From NCBI GenBank assembly GCA_034716155.1, contig JAYEFR010000152.1:1-13450 (forward strand): 13,450 nucleotides of DNA, given 5' to 3'. A program made the position numbers and the translations under genes. A model generated the notes under the pieces. The model saw only the letters and a program-made list of their open reading frames with translations, was not told where the DNA came from and did not search any database. Shown piece by piece: positions 1 through 7,843 of this stretch (the stretch's first letter is position 1; each line of letters begins with the position of its first letter). The DNA is from JAGGYK01 sp034716155 (GTDB taxonomy: Bacteria > Desulfobacterota > Desulfomonilia > UBA1062).

Positions 1-228
1 CTACTCACGTAGTCAGGCTGAAGCTGTTTAGGCTGAAGGCTGAAGGTACCCGAAAAACACGCTTGCGGCGCTTTGGCGGAAAAACGGTTCGACTGAGTTC
101 GCCGAAGGCAATATTCCTGCTTTTCCTTGCAAAAGGTGTCAGGTCTTGACTTTTGACATAAGGAAGCAAAGGGGTTGGGCCTTTAAATTTGACGGGAAAA
201 AATGGGGGCAGCCATTTCCGGATGGAAA
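1..228. other. Gene-free left end with small repeats and hairpins
   Basis: No convincing gene is seen here. The first 45 bases carry three copies of GGCTGAAG (17-24, 31-38, 38-45), resembling the AGCTGAAAGCTGATAGC-type repeat at 2239-2256. An imperfect stem pairs 71-78 with 100-107. A nested stem pairs TTCCTT (123-128) with AAGGAA (160-165), with TGTCA/TGACA inside. The stretch is the 3' flank of dctM and looks like repeat-derived intergenic DNA. Confidence 0.6.
197..217 (-). terminator. Possible weak terminator after dctM
   Basis: On the minus strand, AAATGG (217-212) pairs with CCATTT (205-200) and is followed by a run of T (202-197). It lies 11 bp past the dctM stop. The stem has only 6 bp with two G-C pairs, so this is a weak candidate. 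Confidence 0.35.
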
Positions 229-1530
229 CTATTTAATGAGATTTGGAATGAAAAGTGCAATCTGAGGAAAAGGAATGAGTAAAAAGGTGGCAATAATCAT
301 TGCAATAAGCAGGGGAATCACACCTTTGAAGATTACGCCAAGCGGCACGTCCCGGGCAACACCGCTGACAACGTAGACATTCACACCAACCGGTGGTGTA
401 ATAACACCTATCTGGGTGATAAGCACGATTATCACCCCAAACCATATTGGATCATAGCCGAATTCAATCACTAGCGGGTAAAATATCGGAATCGTAAGCA
501 TGATGAGCGCCAAGGCATCAATAAAGCATCCGCCGATGAAATACACTAAGATAATAAAGCACATGACAACAGCAGGGGAGAGCTGAAATGAGGAAATCCA
601 GTTGGCAATGTCATACGGGATGCGGGAAATCGCGAGAAAGTGCCCGAAGATGGTGGCGCCTGCAACAATGACCAGGATCATGCAACTGATCCGGGTGGTC
701 TCAAACAGGGCTTTGATGAATCCATCCCATGAGAGGTTCCGCCTGATTACAGCAACCACAAGGGTGGTAAAGGCACCTATTGCCCCGGCTTCTGTGGGAG
801 TAAAAATCCCTCCAAAGAGCCCTCCCATCACGAGGATAAAGATGATAATGGTCTCAAAGACCCCTGAAAGGGATACAATCTTTTCTTTAAATGACGTCTT
901 TGGCCCCCTGGGGCCCAGATCCGGCTTCAAGGTGGCCCATATCAGGATGGTGAGAACAAAAAGGATGGTGAGGAGAATGCCAGGGAGCAACCCGGCCATA
1001 AAGAGTTTTCCGATCGACTGCTCTGTTAATATCCCGTATACAATAAAGATAACACTGGGGGGGATGAGGATTCCGAGACTCCCTCCTGCTGCAACCACGC
1101 CTGTGGCAAGTGCGGGTTTGTAGTTGTAGCGCTTCATCTCGGGCAATGCTACTGCTCCCATGGTAGCTGCGGTTGCATTTGTCGAACCACAAATGGCAGA
1201 AAAGCCGGCACAGGCCCCGATGGTCGCAATGGCCAGCCCGCCTGGAAGATGGCCTATGAATTTATACGCAGTATCAAACAGCCGTGAAGAGATGCCTGAG
1301 TGAAAGGCCACTTGCCCCATGAACACAAACAGAGGTATTACAGTAAGACTATATGAACCGAATACGGAAAAGATATCTTTGGCCAGAAGGTTGAGAGAGG
1401 CATCAAAAGAAACGATGTAACCAAAACCGATGAACCCGACCAAGGCCATGAGGAAACCGACCGGCATCCTGGAAAAGAGCAGTACAAACAGCACAATAAT
1501 CCCGATTATACCAATAGTTGTGGGGCTCAT
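229..1530 (-). CDS. dctM: TRAP transporter large permease subunit DctM
   Basis: This is the large membrane subunit of a tripartite ATP-independent periplasmic (TRAP) transporter, which uses the ion gradient to take up carboxylate-type solutes delivered by the periplasmic binding protein. The 433 residues match the usual DctM length. The protein is very hydrophobic throughout, with about a dozen membrane segments. Family landmarks are visible: GSTNATAATMGAVALPEM near residue 115, GILIPPSVIFIVYG near 153, TPTEAGAIGA near 245, and VGVNVYVVSGVA near the C-terminus. The ATG overlaps the dctQ stop as ATGA (1527-1530), which points to translational coupling, and a G-rich Shine-Dalgarno (GAGGGGGG) lies in the end of dctQ. 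The substrate cannot be read from the sequence; the neighbouring iorAB-paaK genes suggest an aryl acid, by inference. Confidence 0.96.
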   Translation of the reverse strand: MSPTTIGIIGIIVLFVLLFSRMPVGFLMALVGFIGFGYIVSFDASLNLLAKDIFSVFGSYSLTVIPLFVFMGQVAFHSGISSRLFDTAYKFIGHLPGGLAIATIGACAGFSAICGSTNATAATMGAVALPEMKRYNYKPALATGVVAAGGSLGILIPPSVIFIVYGILTEQSIGKLFMAGLLPGILLTILFVLTILIWATLKPDLGPRGPKTSFKEKIVSLSGVFETIIIFILVMGGLFGGIFTPTEAGAIGAFTTLVVAVIRRNLSWDGFIKALFETTRISCMILVIVAGATIFGHFLAISRIPYDIANWISSFQLSPAVVMCFIILVYFIGGCFIDALALIMLTIPIFYPLVIEFGYDPIWFGVIIVLITQIGVITPPVGVNVYVVSGVARDVPLGVIFKGVIPLLIAMIIATFLLIPFPQIALFIPNLIK

Positions 1531-2045
1531 TCGATTTCTGCCCCCCTCAATTGTCTAAAGAGCTCTACAAGCAGGACCAAACAGAGCAGAAAACATCCGA
1601 GCGCTACACCATAGACAAACGGATATGTGGGCATCTGGAGCGTTGAAGAGACCTCACCTGTTATCCTCAGGCCCTGCGCATATTTCACACTCTGCCATGC
1701 AATAATGGCAAACAGCACCGTTGCAATAGAGGCATTGATGATATTGATGATAACCCGCGCCCTCCATGGAAATCGCTGCACGACAAATTCAACAGCAATA
1801 TGCCCCTTTTGGATGGAGGTATACGGGAGCGAAAATGCAATCACTGCTGAACCAATAAACCCGACAATTTCATATGTGCCAGGTATGGGACACCTGAAAA
1901 AACGAAGTATCACATCTGCTGTTGTAAGAAGCATGATAAAGACCACTGCCGCGGCAGCAACCCAGTTTGCTTTATCAGCAAGATGTTCAACAAATTTTTC
2001 TATCCGTAAAAATGATATCATACAAATTCTATCCCTGTAGTGCAT
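1527..2045 (-). CDS. dctQ: TRAP transporter small permease subunit DctQ
   Basis: This is the small membrane subunit of the TRAP transporter and pairs with DctM. The 172 residues carry four hydrophobic segments, as expected, at roughly 27-47, 58-75, 98-118 and 142-164, with the family-like stretch TTADVILRFF after the first. The stop overlaps the dctM start. The start is uncertain. The ATG at 2045 has AAGGGG only 3 bp upstream, while the next in-frame ATG at 2021 (giving MISFLRIEKF, 164 aa) begins more like typical DctQ. The first codons of the long form (2029-2045) lie inside a dispersed intergenic repeat that also occurs at 12635-12744 with no gene attached, which favours the shorter protein. 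The coordinates give the longest form. Confidence 0.92.
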   Translation of the reverse strand: MHYRDRICMISFLRIEKFVEHLADKANWVAAAAVVFIMLLTTADVILRFFRCPIPGTYEIVGFIGSAVIAFSLPYTSIQKGHIAVEFVVQRFPWRARVIINIINASIATVLFAIIAWQSVKYAQGLRITGEVSSTLQMPTYPFVYGVALGCFLLCLVLLVELFRQLRGAEIE

Positions 2046-2140
2046 ATTCCCCTTAAGCGGGCCGATGAGGACAAAAGGCCCCTACAAAATTTTGTGCCTG
2101 TTTTCATATAAACACTCATGGCCTGTCAGCCACAACGAAA
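2029..2140 (-). repeat. Dispersed intergenic repeat, left copy
   Basis: Read on the minus strand, this matches 12635-12744 in the plus strand along almost its whole length. The core from GTTTATATGAAAA onward differs at about 4 of 73 positions; the exceptions are a small hairpin and a 1-bp indel at the far end. It contains, in order: TTTCGTTGTG; a small hairpin (TGGC 2119-2122 with GCCA 2129-2132); the 16-mer at 2098-2113; the palindrome ACAAAATTTTGT; and a GTAGGGGC...GC(A)CTAC inverted repeat typical of MITE-like intergenic elements. It reaches into the first codons of the long form of dctQ. Confidence 0.8.
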
Positions 2141-2238
2141 AACAGTCAACAGTCGTCAGTCGATAGTCGGAAAAGAGATGTATAGACCATCAGCTACGAG
2201 CTAAATAAGGATTGAAATCATTCTATATTCCTCTTTAA

Positions 2239-2270
2239 GCTGAAAGCTGATAGCTATTTTCATATAAACC
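2239..2270 (-). repeat. GTTTATATGAAAATAG repeat with AGCTATCAGC tail, left copy
   Basis: This 32-bp stretch is the reverse complement of 12264-12295 with one mismatch. It combines the 16-mer GTTTATATGAAAATAG (here 2269-2254) with a tail of the AGCTATCAGCTTTCAGC type. Confidence 0.8.
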
Positions 2271-2311
2271 AAAAAAGGATTAGAGATGGCCCAAAGGGCA
2301 TATAACGATGC

Positions 2312-2438
2312 GCCGCCTCTTCATATTGAGATTAAACAACACCTATTATTTTGAGTACTTGCTTATCAATTCTCTCAAAAGTGCCACGGATTTGGCGCCA
2401 TCTATCCCCTTGGTCTTGGCTGTCTCCACATAATTATT
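2312..2438. repeat. Exact 127-bp duplicate left of the gap (dctP 3' end)
   Basis: This is identical to 2539-2665. Positions 2346-2438 repeat the last 31 codons (including the stop) of dctP on the minus strand, so this is not a separate gene. The 127-bp length equals a common maximum de Bruijn k-mer, which marks it as overlapping contig ends placed side by side rather than a biological duplication. Confidence 0.93.
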
Positions 2439-2538
2439 NNNNNNNNNNNNNNNNNNNNNNNNNNNNNNNNNNNNNNNNNNNNNNNNNNNNNNNNNNNNNN
2501 NNNNNNNNNNNNNNNNNNNNNNNNNNNNNNNNNNNNNN
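2439..2538. other. Assembly gap of 100 N
   Basis: Exactly 100 unknown bases, the conventional length for a gap of unknown size. Both flanks are the same 127 bp, so the real gap is probably negative: the two contigs overlap and no sequence is missing. Confidence 0.95.
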
Positions 2539-2665
2539 GCCGCCTCTTCATATTGAGATTAAACAACACCTATTATTTTGAGTACTTGCTTATCAATTCT
2601 CTCAAAAGTGCCACGGATTTGGCGCCATCTATCCCCTTGGTCTTGGCTGTCTCCACATAATTATT
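2539..2665. repeat. Exact 127-bp duplicate right of the gap
   Basis: This is the second copy of the 127 bp at 2312-2438 and contains the true 3' end of dctP. Identity stops exactly where the left contig stops. Confidence 0.93.
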
Positions 2666-3628
2666 AATCACCTTATCAACTGCCTTTTTCCATTTCAGCC
2701 CTTCTTTTTCCGTAAGAGTGATAATGCTGTTTCCAAGTTGTTTAGTATACTCCAGACCTTTCTTGTCGGCATCATCCCAGACATCACCATGGACAGAGAT
2801 CCACTCATTACTGACCTCTGTAAAGATCTTCTGAATATGCTCGGGAAGTTTATTCCACTTATCCTTATTCATGACCACAAACATGGTTGTCGTATAACCG
2901 ATCACATGACAATCGGTCGTATAGTCAACAACTTCAGCCTGTCTCCAGCCTTTGAGTGTTTCAATCGGTGCGAATGTTCCCTCAACCACCCCCTTCTGGA
3001 GGGCTTCATATGTGCCTCCCTGAGGCATTGCCACAGGAACACCACCCAGGGCTTCAACAACCTTTGCGCTAAGCCCGGTGGATCGAATCTTCATGCCTTT
3101 AAGGTCCTCAAGGGTCTTTACCGGCTTTTTGGTATGCAGCAAACCCGGCCCATGCGCATGAAAATAGAGTGCATGAACATCATCAAGTTCTTTTGGTTTC
3201 ATTTGCCTATAGAATTCATTTGCAGTTAAGGTGGCCACCTTTCCGTTTGTGTAGCCAAAGGGCAGGTCTACAGCTTCCATAACCGGGAAACGACCCCTCG
3301 TATAGGCAAAACAAGACATCCCGATATCGGATATGCCGCTCACCACTCCATCATAGCACTCTTTTGCCTTTGTCAGGGTGCCGCCCGGAAACACATTGAT
3401 CTTCACATCCCCATTTGAACGTTTCTCAATCTCACCAGCCCATGACATCCCTGCCTTGCACTGTGCATGGCTTGGTGGGAAAAAGATACTATAAGACAGC
3501 TCTATCGGGGCATCCTTTTTGACTACTTCCTTGCTTGATACGGTTTTTTCTTCTGCTGTCTTGCTGCAGGAAACACAAAGCAACCCTACAATGAGACCAC
3601 ACAAAATAATGTTAATCGCCTTTTTCAT
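2573..3628 (-). CDS. dctP: TRAP transporter substrate-binding protein DctP
   Basis: This is the extracytoplasmic solute receptor of the TRAP transporter. The 351 residues begin with a basic, hydrophobic signal sequence ending LLCVSC, a plausible if imperfect lipobox with Cys21 as the lipidated residue, so it is probably a membrane-anchored lipoprotein. DctP-family features follow: FPGGTLTKAKECYDGVVSGISDIG (residues 80-103 in two pieces, FPGGTLTKAKE and YDGVVSGISDIG), the GRFPVMEAVDLPF region, and KGMKIRSTG (178-185), whose Arg182 is the family's usual salt-bridge partner for the substrate carboxylate. A good Shine-Dalgarno (GGAGGGGAGG) precedes the ATG. The gene lies 127 bp after the ACT gene and may have its own promoter. 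The last 31 codons are duplicated across the assembly gap. The ligand is unknown; an aryl carboxylate is inferred from context. Confidence 0.95.
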   Translation of the reverse strand: MKKAINIILCGLIVGLLCVSCSKTAEEKTVSSKEVVKKDAPIELSYSIFFPPSHAQCKAGMSWAGEIEKRSNGDVKINVFPGGTLTKAKECYDGVVSGISDIGMSCFAYTRGRFPVMEAVDLPFGYTNGKVATLTANEFYRQMKPKELDDVHALYFHAHGPGLLHTKKPVKTLEDLKGMKIRSTGLSAKVVEALGGVPVAMPQGGTYEALQKGVVEGTFAPIETLKGWRQAEVVDYTTDCHVIGYTTTMFVVMNKDKWNKLPEHIQKIFTEVSNEWISVHGDVWDDADKKGLEYTKQLGNSIITLTEKEGLKWKKAVDKVINNYVETAKTKGIDGAKSVALLRELISKYSK

Positions 3629-3709
3629 TTTACCTCCCCTCCATCATTTTTTTCATCATTCAATTATGCCATCCAATATCCCGGTGTATAATCTTACTAA
3701 ACGTAATTG

Positions 3710-3739
3710 AGTATAGATGGAATACATCTCTTTCCTCAA
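3710..3739 (-). promoter_or_regulatory. Candidate promoter for dctPQM
   Basis: On the minus strand, TTGAGG (3739-3734) and TATACT (3715-3710) are separated by 18 bp. They lie between the ACT gene stop and dctP. If used, the transporter genes could be expressed apart from the attenuated iorAB transcript. This rests only on matches to the sigma-70 consensus. Confidence 0.35.
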
Positions 3740-3755
3740 TTTAACACCTCTGAAG

Positions 3756-4187
3756 TCAGATGCCATACACCTTCTCTCCGGGTAACACGGTGAAACCGTT
3801 TTTCAATAGCACATCTATTGCCTTCTCTACAGAATCAAACCTGAATATTATCACCGCATTCTCACCGCTTCTTTCCACAAAGGCATACATATATTCAACA
3901 TTTACGCCCTCTTTAGCCAATAGATCCAAAATACTATGTAAACCTCCCGGATGATCCGGCACCTCTACCGCAATTACTGTTGTACGGCCTACAGTAAAAC
4001 CATTTTCTTTAAGTACCCCTTTTGCGCTATCCACTTTGTCCACAATAAGCCTTAAGATACCAAAATCCGATGTATCTGCTAGAGACAGTGCCCTGATATT
4101 TATATTGGCATCCTTTAGCACCTTTGTTACATAGGAAAGCCCCCCTGGTTTGTTTTCCAAAAATACGGATATCTGCTCCACCTGCAT
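3756..4187 (-). CDS. Tandem ACT-domain protein
   Basis: This 143-residue protein consists of two ACT domains (about 1-68 and 69-143) and no enzyme domain. Each domain opens with the Gly-rich ligand-site turn of the family: KPGGLS at 13-18 and DHPGGLHSI at 78-86. ACT domains usually bind amino acids and give feedback control. Small ACT proteins are commonly encoded next to phenylacetate-CoA ligase and indolepyruvate oxidoreductase, so sensing an aromatic amino acid or aryl acid here is reasonable inference. Its strong Shine-Dalgarno AAGGAGGTGA overlaps the paaK stop (TGA at 4194-4192), indicating translational coupling to PaaK. The binding partner and the effector cannot be read from the sequence. 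Confidence 0.92.
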   Translation of the reverse strand: MQVEQISVFLENKPGGLSYVTKVLKDANINIRALSLADTSDFGILRLIVDKVDSAKGVLKENGFTVGRTTVIAVEVPDHPGGLHSILDLLAKEGVNVEYMYAFVERSGENAVIIFRFDSVEKAIDVLLKNGFTVLPGEKVYGI

Positions 4188-4191
4188 ATCA

Positions 4192-5505
4192 TCACCTCCT
4201 TTCTTGGATATCTCTTTTGTCTATAACTCTTTGGGCCTTACCTTCAAAACGCTTTAGAGTGTTTGGTTCTACCAACTTCACATTTGCTGTTACACCCAGA
4301 TAGTCCTTTATATCCTTTGCAATCCTTCTCTCCATCTTTTGAAGAGTCCTTATCTCATCTGAGAATGCATCCTCACTTACCTCTATCCGGACTTCCAATG
4401 TATCCAACGCCCCTTGCCTGTCCACTACAAGTTGATAATGAGGCTCAAGTCCTTCTATGCCAACAAATACACTCTCAATCTGAGACGGAAATACATTCAC
4501 CCCCCTTATGATAAGCATATCATCACTCCTGCCGGATACCCTTGCCATCTTTGCGTATGTCCTGCCGCACTTACATGGTTCTACCATCAACCTTGATATA
4601 TCCCTTGTACGATATCGAATCAAAGGGAATGCCTCTTTTGTAAGGGTAGTAAAGACCAGTTCTCCTTCCTGGCCATATGGTAAGACCTCTCCTGTCTTGG
4701 GATCTATAATCTCTACGATAAAGTGATCTTCAAATATATGTAAGCCATGGCGACCATCAGCGCACTCCATTGCCACCCCCGGACCCATAACCTCAGAAAG
4801 GCCATATATATCCAGCGCCATAATACCTAATTTATCCTCTATCTCCTGCCTCATCTTTTCACTCCATGGTTCTGCCCCAAGAATCCCTACCCGCAGTCTT
4901 AAAGACCTCATATCAATTCCCATCTCTTCACCTTTTTTTGCAAGATAGAGTAAATAAGAGGGAGTACAGCATATAGCTGTCGGACCAAAGTCCTGCAGGA
5001 TCATGATCTGCTTCTTGGTATTCCCGCCTGACATAGGAATCACGCTTGCACCAAGCCTTTCAGCTCCGTAATGAACACCAAGCCCCCCGGTAAAAAGCCC
5101 ATATCCATAGGCATTATGTATGATATCATTCTTTGTGAGCCCTGCAGCAACAAGGGATCTGGCCATGAGTTCCGCCCAGGTCTCAATGTCTCTTTTCGTA
5201 TACCCCACTACCGTAGACTTGCCTGTGGTCCCTGATGATGCATGAAGCCTTACAATATTGCTCATAGGAACTGTAAACAGACCAAATGGATAGTTATCTC
5301 TTAAATCCTGCTTTGTAATAAATGGGAGACGTCTAATGTCATCCAACGACTTTATGTCACCAGGACTCACCCCTGCCTCGCTAAAAGATTTTTTATAGAA
5401 ACCAACCGTATGATACACACGGCTAATCACCTGCTCCAATCTCTTTAGCTGTAGTGCCTGTAGCACTTCTCTAGGAAGTGATTCAAACTCCTCATTAAAC
5501 AGCAT
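4192..5505 (-). CDS. paaK: Phenylacetate-CoA ligase (aryl-acid CoA ligase)
   Basis: This AMP-forming ligase of the ANL superfamily activates phenylacetate or a related aryl acid with ATP and CoA. From the ATG at 5505 it has 437 residues, the usual PaaK size. Motifs visible: the P-loop-like SSGTTGK (about 90-96), the adenylate-binding YGLSE (234-238), YRTRD (298-302), the hinge GRSDDM (325-330), and the C-terminal FEGKAQRV, whose Lys (about 423) is the expected catalytic lysine. An in-frame TTG at 5523 overlaps the iorB stop, but AGAGGGGGG sits between it and the ATG as a well-spaced Shine-Dalgarno, so the ATG is preferred. Coupling to iorAB suggests it makes or consumes the same aryl-CoA. The precise aryl substrate (phenylacetate, 4-hydroxyphenylacetate or indoleacetate) is not determined. 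Confidence 0.95.
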   Translation of the reverse strand: MLFNEEFESLPREVLQALQLKRLEQVISRVYHTVGFYKKSFSEAGVSPGDIKSLDDIRRLPFITKQDLRDNYPFGLFTVPMSNIVRLHASSGTTGKSTVVGYTKRDIETWAELMARSLVAAGLTKNDIIHNAYGYGLFTGGLGVHYGAERLGASVIPMSGGNTKKQIMILQDFGPTAICCTPSYLLYLAKKGEEMGIDMRSLRLRVGILGAEPWSEKMRQEIEDKLGIMALDIYGLSEVMGPGVAMECADGRHGLHIFEDHFIVEIIDPKTGEVLPYGQEGELVFTTLTKEAFPLIRYRTRDISRLMVEPCKCGRTYAKMARVSGRSDDMLIIRGVNVFPSQIESVFVGIEGLEPHYQLVVDRQGALDTLEVRIEVSEDAFSDEIRTLQKMERRIAKDIKDYLGVTANVKLVEPNTLKRFEGKAQRVIDKRDIQERR

Positions 5506-5519
5506 ATTAAACCCCCCTC

Positions 5520-6089
5520 TCAATTGGCTTTGGCTGCCCTTCCCGCCTTAAACGCCTGAATATTTACATCCCTTATACGCCCTTTCAGCATGGTTTGAAA
5601 ACATTCTTCCCAGATAGATTCGTCCGGCTCTAGTAGTGTTGATAAGAAACCAAGCAGTATCGTGTTCACAACCCTTGGGTTGCCTAATGATCTAGCAATA
5701 TCATTCCCATCAATAAAGCATACGTGTGGAGTCTTCTCCAGTATAAGATCAGATATATCCGGATATTCATCTGCCCCCAAGGCAACCGATGGTGGGGATA
5801 GCCTGTATCGATTTACAATAACACTTGCATCGGGCTTTAGAAAATCCAGATAACGCGCTGTCTCGACCTCTTCGGATGACACAAGGATGTCACACTGGGC
5901 CTTTGAAATAATGGGTGAAAACACCTTGCCGGAAAATCGTATGTGGGACATCACACTGCCTCCCCTCTGTGCCATACCATGGATCTCTGATTTTTTTACA
6001 TCATACCCATATATTAACATGACCTGGGCTAATATATCAGACGCGAGTATTATACCCTGGCCTCCAACACCAGCCATCAATATATTCAT
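5520..6089 (-). CDS. iorB: Indolepyruvate ferredoxin oxidoreductase beta subunit
   Basis: This is the gamma-type domain subunit of the CoA-dependent 2-oxoacid:ferredoxin oxidoreductase that interconverts an arylpyruvate plus CoA with an aryl-acetyl-CoA plus CO2 and reduced ferredoxin. The 189 residues match IorB length. The start GVGGQGI (7-13) and the stretch KSEIHGMAQRGGSV (33-46) are hallmarks of the family. The ATG overlaps the iorA stop as ATGA (6086-6089), and its own stop lies 14 bp before the paaK ATG, so the three genes form one tight operon. It has no cysteine clusters of its own, as expected; the Fe-S clusters are on IorA. Confidence 0.96.
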   Translation of the reverse strand: MNILMAGVGGQGIILASDILAQVMLIYGYDVKKSEIHGMAQRGGSVMSHIRFSGKVFSPIISKAQCDILVSSEEVETARYLDFLKPDASVIVNRYRLSPPSVALGADEYPDISDLILEKTPHVCFIDGNDIARSLGNPRVVNTILLGFLSTLLEPDESIWEECFQTMLKGRIRDVNIQAFKAGRAAKAN

Positions 6090-7813
6090 ACCGTACCTCC
6101 AATCGCATCAAAGGCGCATAGATCCTTGCACATCCCACAGCCTGAACAGGCCTCTGTGATAAATGCCTTGCCATCTCTGAATTCTATAGCGGGACAACCC
6201 AGACCAAGGCACACCTTGCACCCATTACATTTATCAGCATCTATCTTCAAAGGTATGCCAGAGACCTTTGTCGACTTTAATAGGACACACGGTGCGGATG
6301 ATATAATCACTGCAGGACCTTTATGTTCAAGTGCCCTTTTCACCATTTTGCGGGCATTCTTTAAATCATATGGATTTATAGTCTCCACCCACTCTATCCC
6401 GAGTGATCTTACCAATGTCTCCATGTTTATTTCTATTGTATGATCACCTTCCAGAGTTATCCCGGTACCCGGATGATCCTGCGCACCTGTCATAGCAGTA
6501 GTGCGGTTGTCCAAGATGACTACTAAGGCAGTGCCATTATTATATGCAAGGTTTAAAAGTCCTGTCATGCCTGAGTGGAAAAAGGTTGAATCGCCTATTA
6601 CTGCTGCAATTTTGGCTTTCCCAGGGCCAAGGGCCTTTGAGATGCCATGCGCATGATTTATCCCGGCACCCATGCATAAACATGTATCTATAGCCTCTAA
6701 CGGTGGCAAAAATCCTAATGTATAGCAGCCAATATCTCCTGCAATAAAGCACTTGTTTCTCTTGAGTGCCCATAAAATCCCCCTGTGCGGACATCCCGGG
6801 CACATATTGGGAGGCCGAGCAGGGAGATTATACTGAGAGCCTTTTTCATCCTTAGTATTTAATATGGCATTCCTTACTATATCAGGAGAAAGCTCCCCGC
6901 ACATTGGGAGGTGGTCCTTGCCATGGCAGGTAATACCAAGGGCTTTAACCTCCTGCTCTATAAACGGATCCAATTCCTCAACAACCCACAGCTCATCTAC
7001 TTTAGATGCAAACTCCCTTATCATCTTATCAGGCAATGGATATGAAAGCCCCAGTTTTAAAAATGATGCATCTGGTAACACTTCTTTTGCATATTGATAC
7101 GCAACACCAGAAGATATAATGCCAATGGATGTATTATTCATCTCCATGACATTGTATTTATGTGTATTTGAGAATGCCTTGAGCCTTTGTATCCTCTCCT
7201 CTATGATAGGGTGACGTACCCTCGCAATTGCAGGCAGCATCACCCACTGAGCAGAATGTTTCTCCAAAGTGGGCGTGGCTTGGTCCCTAATATCACCAAC
7301 CTCCACAATACATCTGGAATGGGAGATCCTCGTTGTGGTACGCACCATCACAGGCGTACCGAACTCCTCACTGATTTCAAATGCCTCTATGGTGAAATCC
7401 TTTGCCTCTTGAGATGATGATGGCTCCAACATAGGTATCTTTGCAAATCTTGCATAATTTCGATTATCCTGCTCATTCTGGGACGAGAAGAGTTCGGGGT
7501 CATCTGCGCTCACCAGGACCAACCCTCCCCTTATATAGGTATACGGCAAGGTCATAAGGGGATCAGCTGCCACGTTTACCCCCACATGCTTCATTACAGC
7601 AATAACCCTGGCCCCTGCATATGAGGCCCCTGCTGCAACCTCAAGGGCAACCTTCTCATTCGGCGTCCACTGCGCATGTATCCTTGGAAACTTTTTTGCA
7701 ATCGTTTCCAAAATCTCTGTGCTAGGTGTGCCGGGATATGCAGTTGCAATATGCACCCCCGCCTCCATTGCCCCCCTAGCTATCGCTTCATTACCGCTTA
7801 ATATCTTTTTCAT
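6086..7813 (-). CDS. iorA: Indolepyruvate ferredoxin oxidoreductase alpha subunit
   Basis: This is the catalytic thiamine-pyrophosphate subunit of IorAB, acting on indole-, phenyl- or hydroxyphenylpyruvate. From the ATG at 7813 it has 575 residues. Domain order: N-terminal pyrimidine-binding domain with AYPGTPSTEI (25-34), a middle domain, the CPGCPHRG segment (338-345), the TPP-diphosphate domain with GDST...N (407 onward), then a ferredoxin domain with C-x2-C-x2-C-x4-C (529, 532, 535, 540) and C-x2-C-x2-C-x3-C (556, 559, 562, 566), enough for two [4Fe-4S] clusters. The second motif lacks the usual Pro after its last Cys. The reading frame stays open upstream to 7873, but that extension is the terminator stem; AAGGGCGG before the ATG at 7813 decides the start. 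A Phe/Tyr-rich leader peptide and attenuator precede it. Confidence 0.97.
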   Translation of the reverse strand: MKKILSGNEAIARGAMEAGVHIATAYPGTPSTEILETIAKKFPRIHAQWTPNEKVALEVAAGASYAGARVIAVMKHVGVNVAADPLMTLPYTYIRGGLVLVSADDPELFSSQNEQDNRNYARFAKIPMLEPSSSQEAKDFTIEAFEISEEFGTPVMVRTTTRISHSRCIVEVGDIRDQATPTLEKHSAQWVMLPAIARVRHPIIEERIQRLKAFSNTHKYNVMEMNNTSIGIISSGVAYQYAKEVLPDASFLKLGLSYPLPDKMIREFASKVDELWVVEELDPFIEQEVKALGITCHGKDHLPMCGELSPDIVRNAILNTKDEKGSQYNLPARPPNMCPGCPHRGILWALKRNKCFIAGDIGCYTLGFLPPLEAIDTCLCMGAGINHAHGISKALGPGKAKIAAVIGDSTFFHSGMTGLLNLAYNNGTALVVILDNRTTAMTGAQDHPGTGITLEGDHTIEINMETLVRSLGIEWVETINPYDLKNARKMVKRALEHKGPAVIISSAPCVLLKSTKVSGIPLKIDADKCNGCKVCLGLGCPAIEFRDGKAFITEACSGCGMCKDLCAFDAIGGTV

Positions 7814-7843
7814 ATCCGCCCTTAAAAATAAACCATGCGCAAT

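Larger units (their letters stand above)
2046..2572. other. Repeat-filled spacer between dctP and dctQ, including the gap
   Basis: There is no gene here apart from a duplicated scrap of dctP. The spacer holds most of the 112-bp dispersed repeat, a run of AGTC-based near-repeats around 2143-2172, a block with GCTGAAAGCTGATAGC plus a second 16-mer copy (2239-2270), and the assembly gap with its flanking duplicate. Once the duplicate and gap are removed, about 300 bp would separate dctP from dctQ. That is unusually wide for TRAP genes, and repeat insertion would explain it. Confidence 0.75.

Noticed and set aside
416..432. 17-bp exact match GTGATAAGCACGATTAT between dctM and 12744-12760
   Set aside because: It lies in conserved coding sequence on one side and does not extend beyond 17 bp or fit the orientation of the neighbouring repeat; a chance match cannot be excluded and nothing else supports it.
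602..1123. 173-codon plus-strand frame antisense to dctM
   Set aside because: It is a shadow of the DctM frame with no family features, and DctM is certain.
2351..2581. Plus-strand open frame running through the N gap
   Set aside because: It consists of unknown residues and antisense dctP sequence; it exists only because Ns are translated as open.
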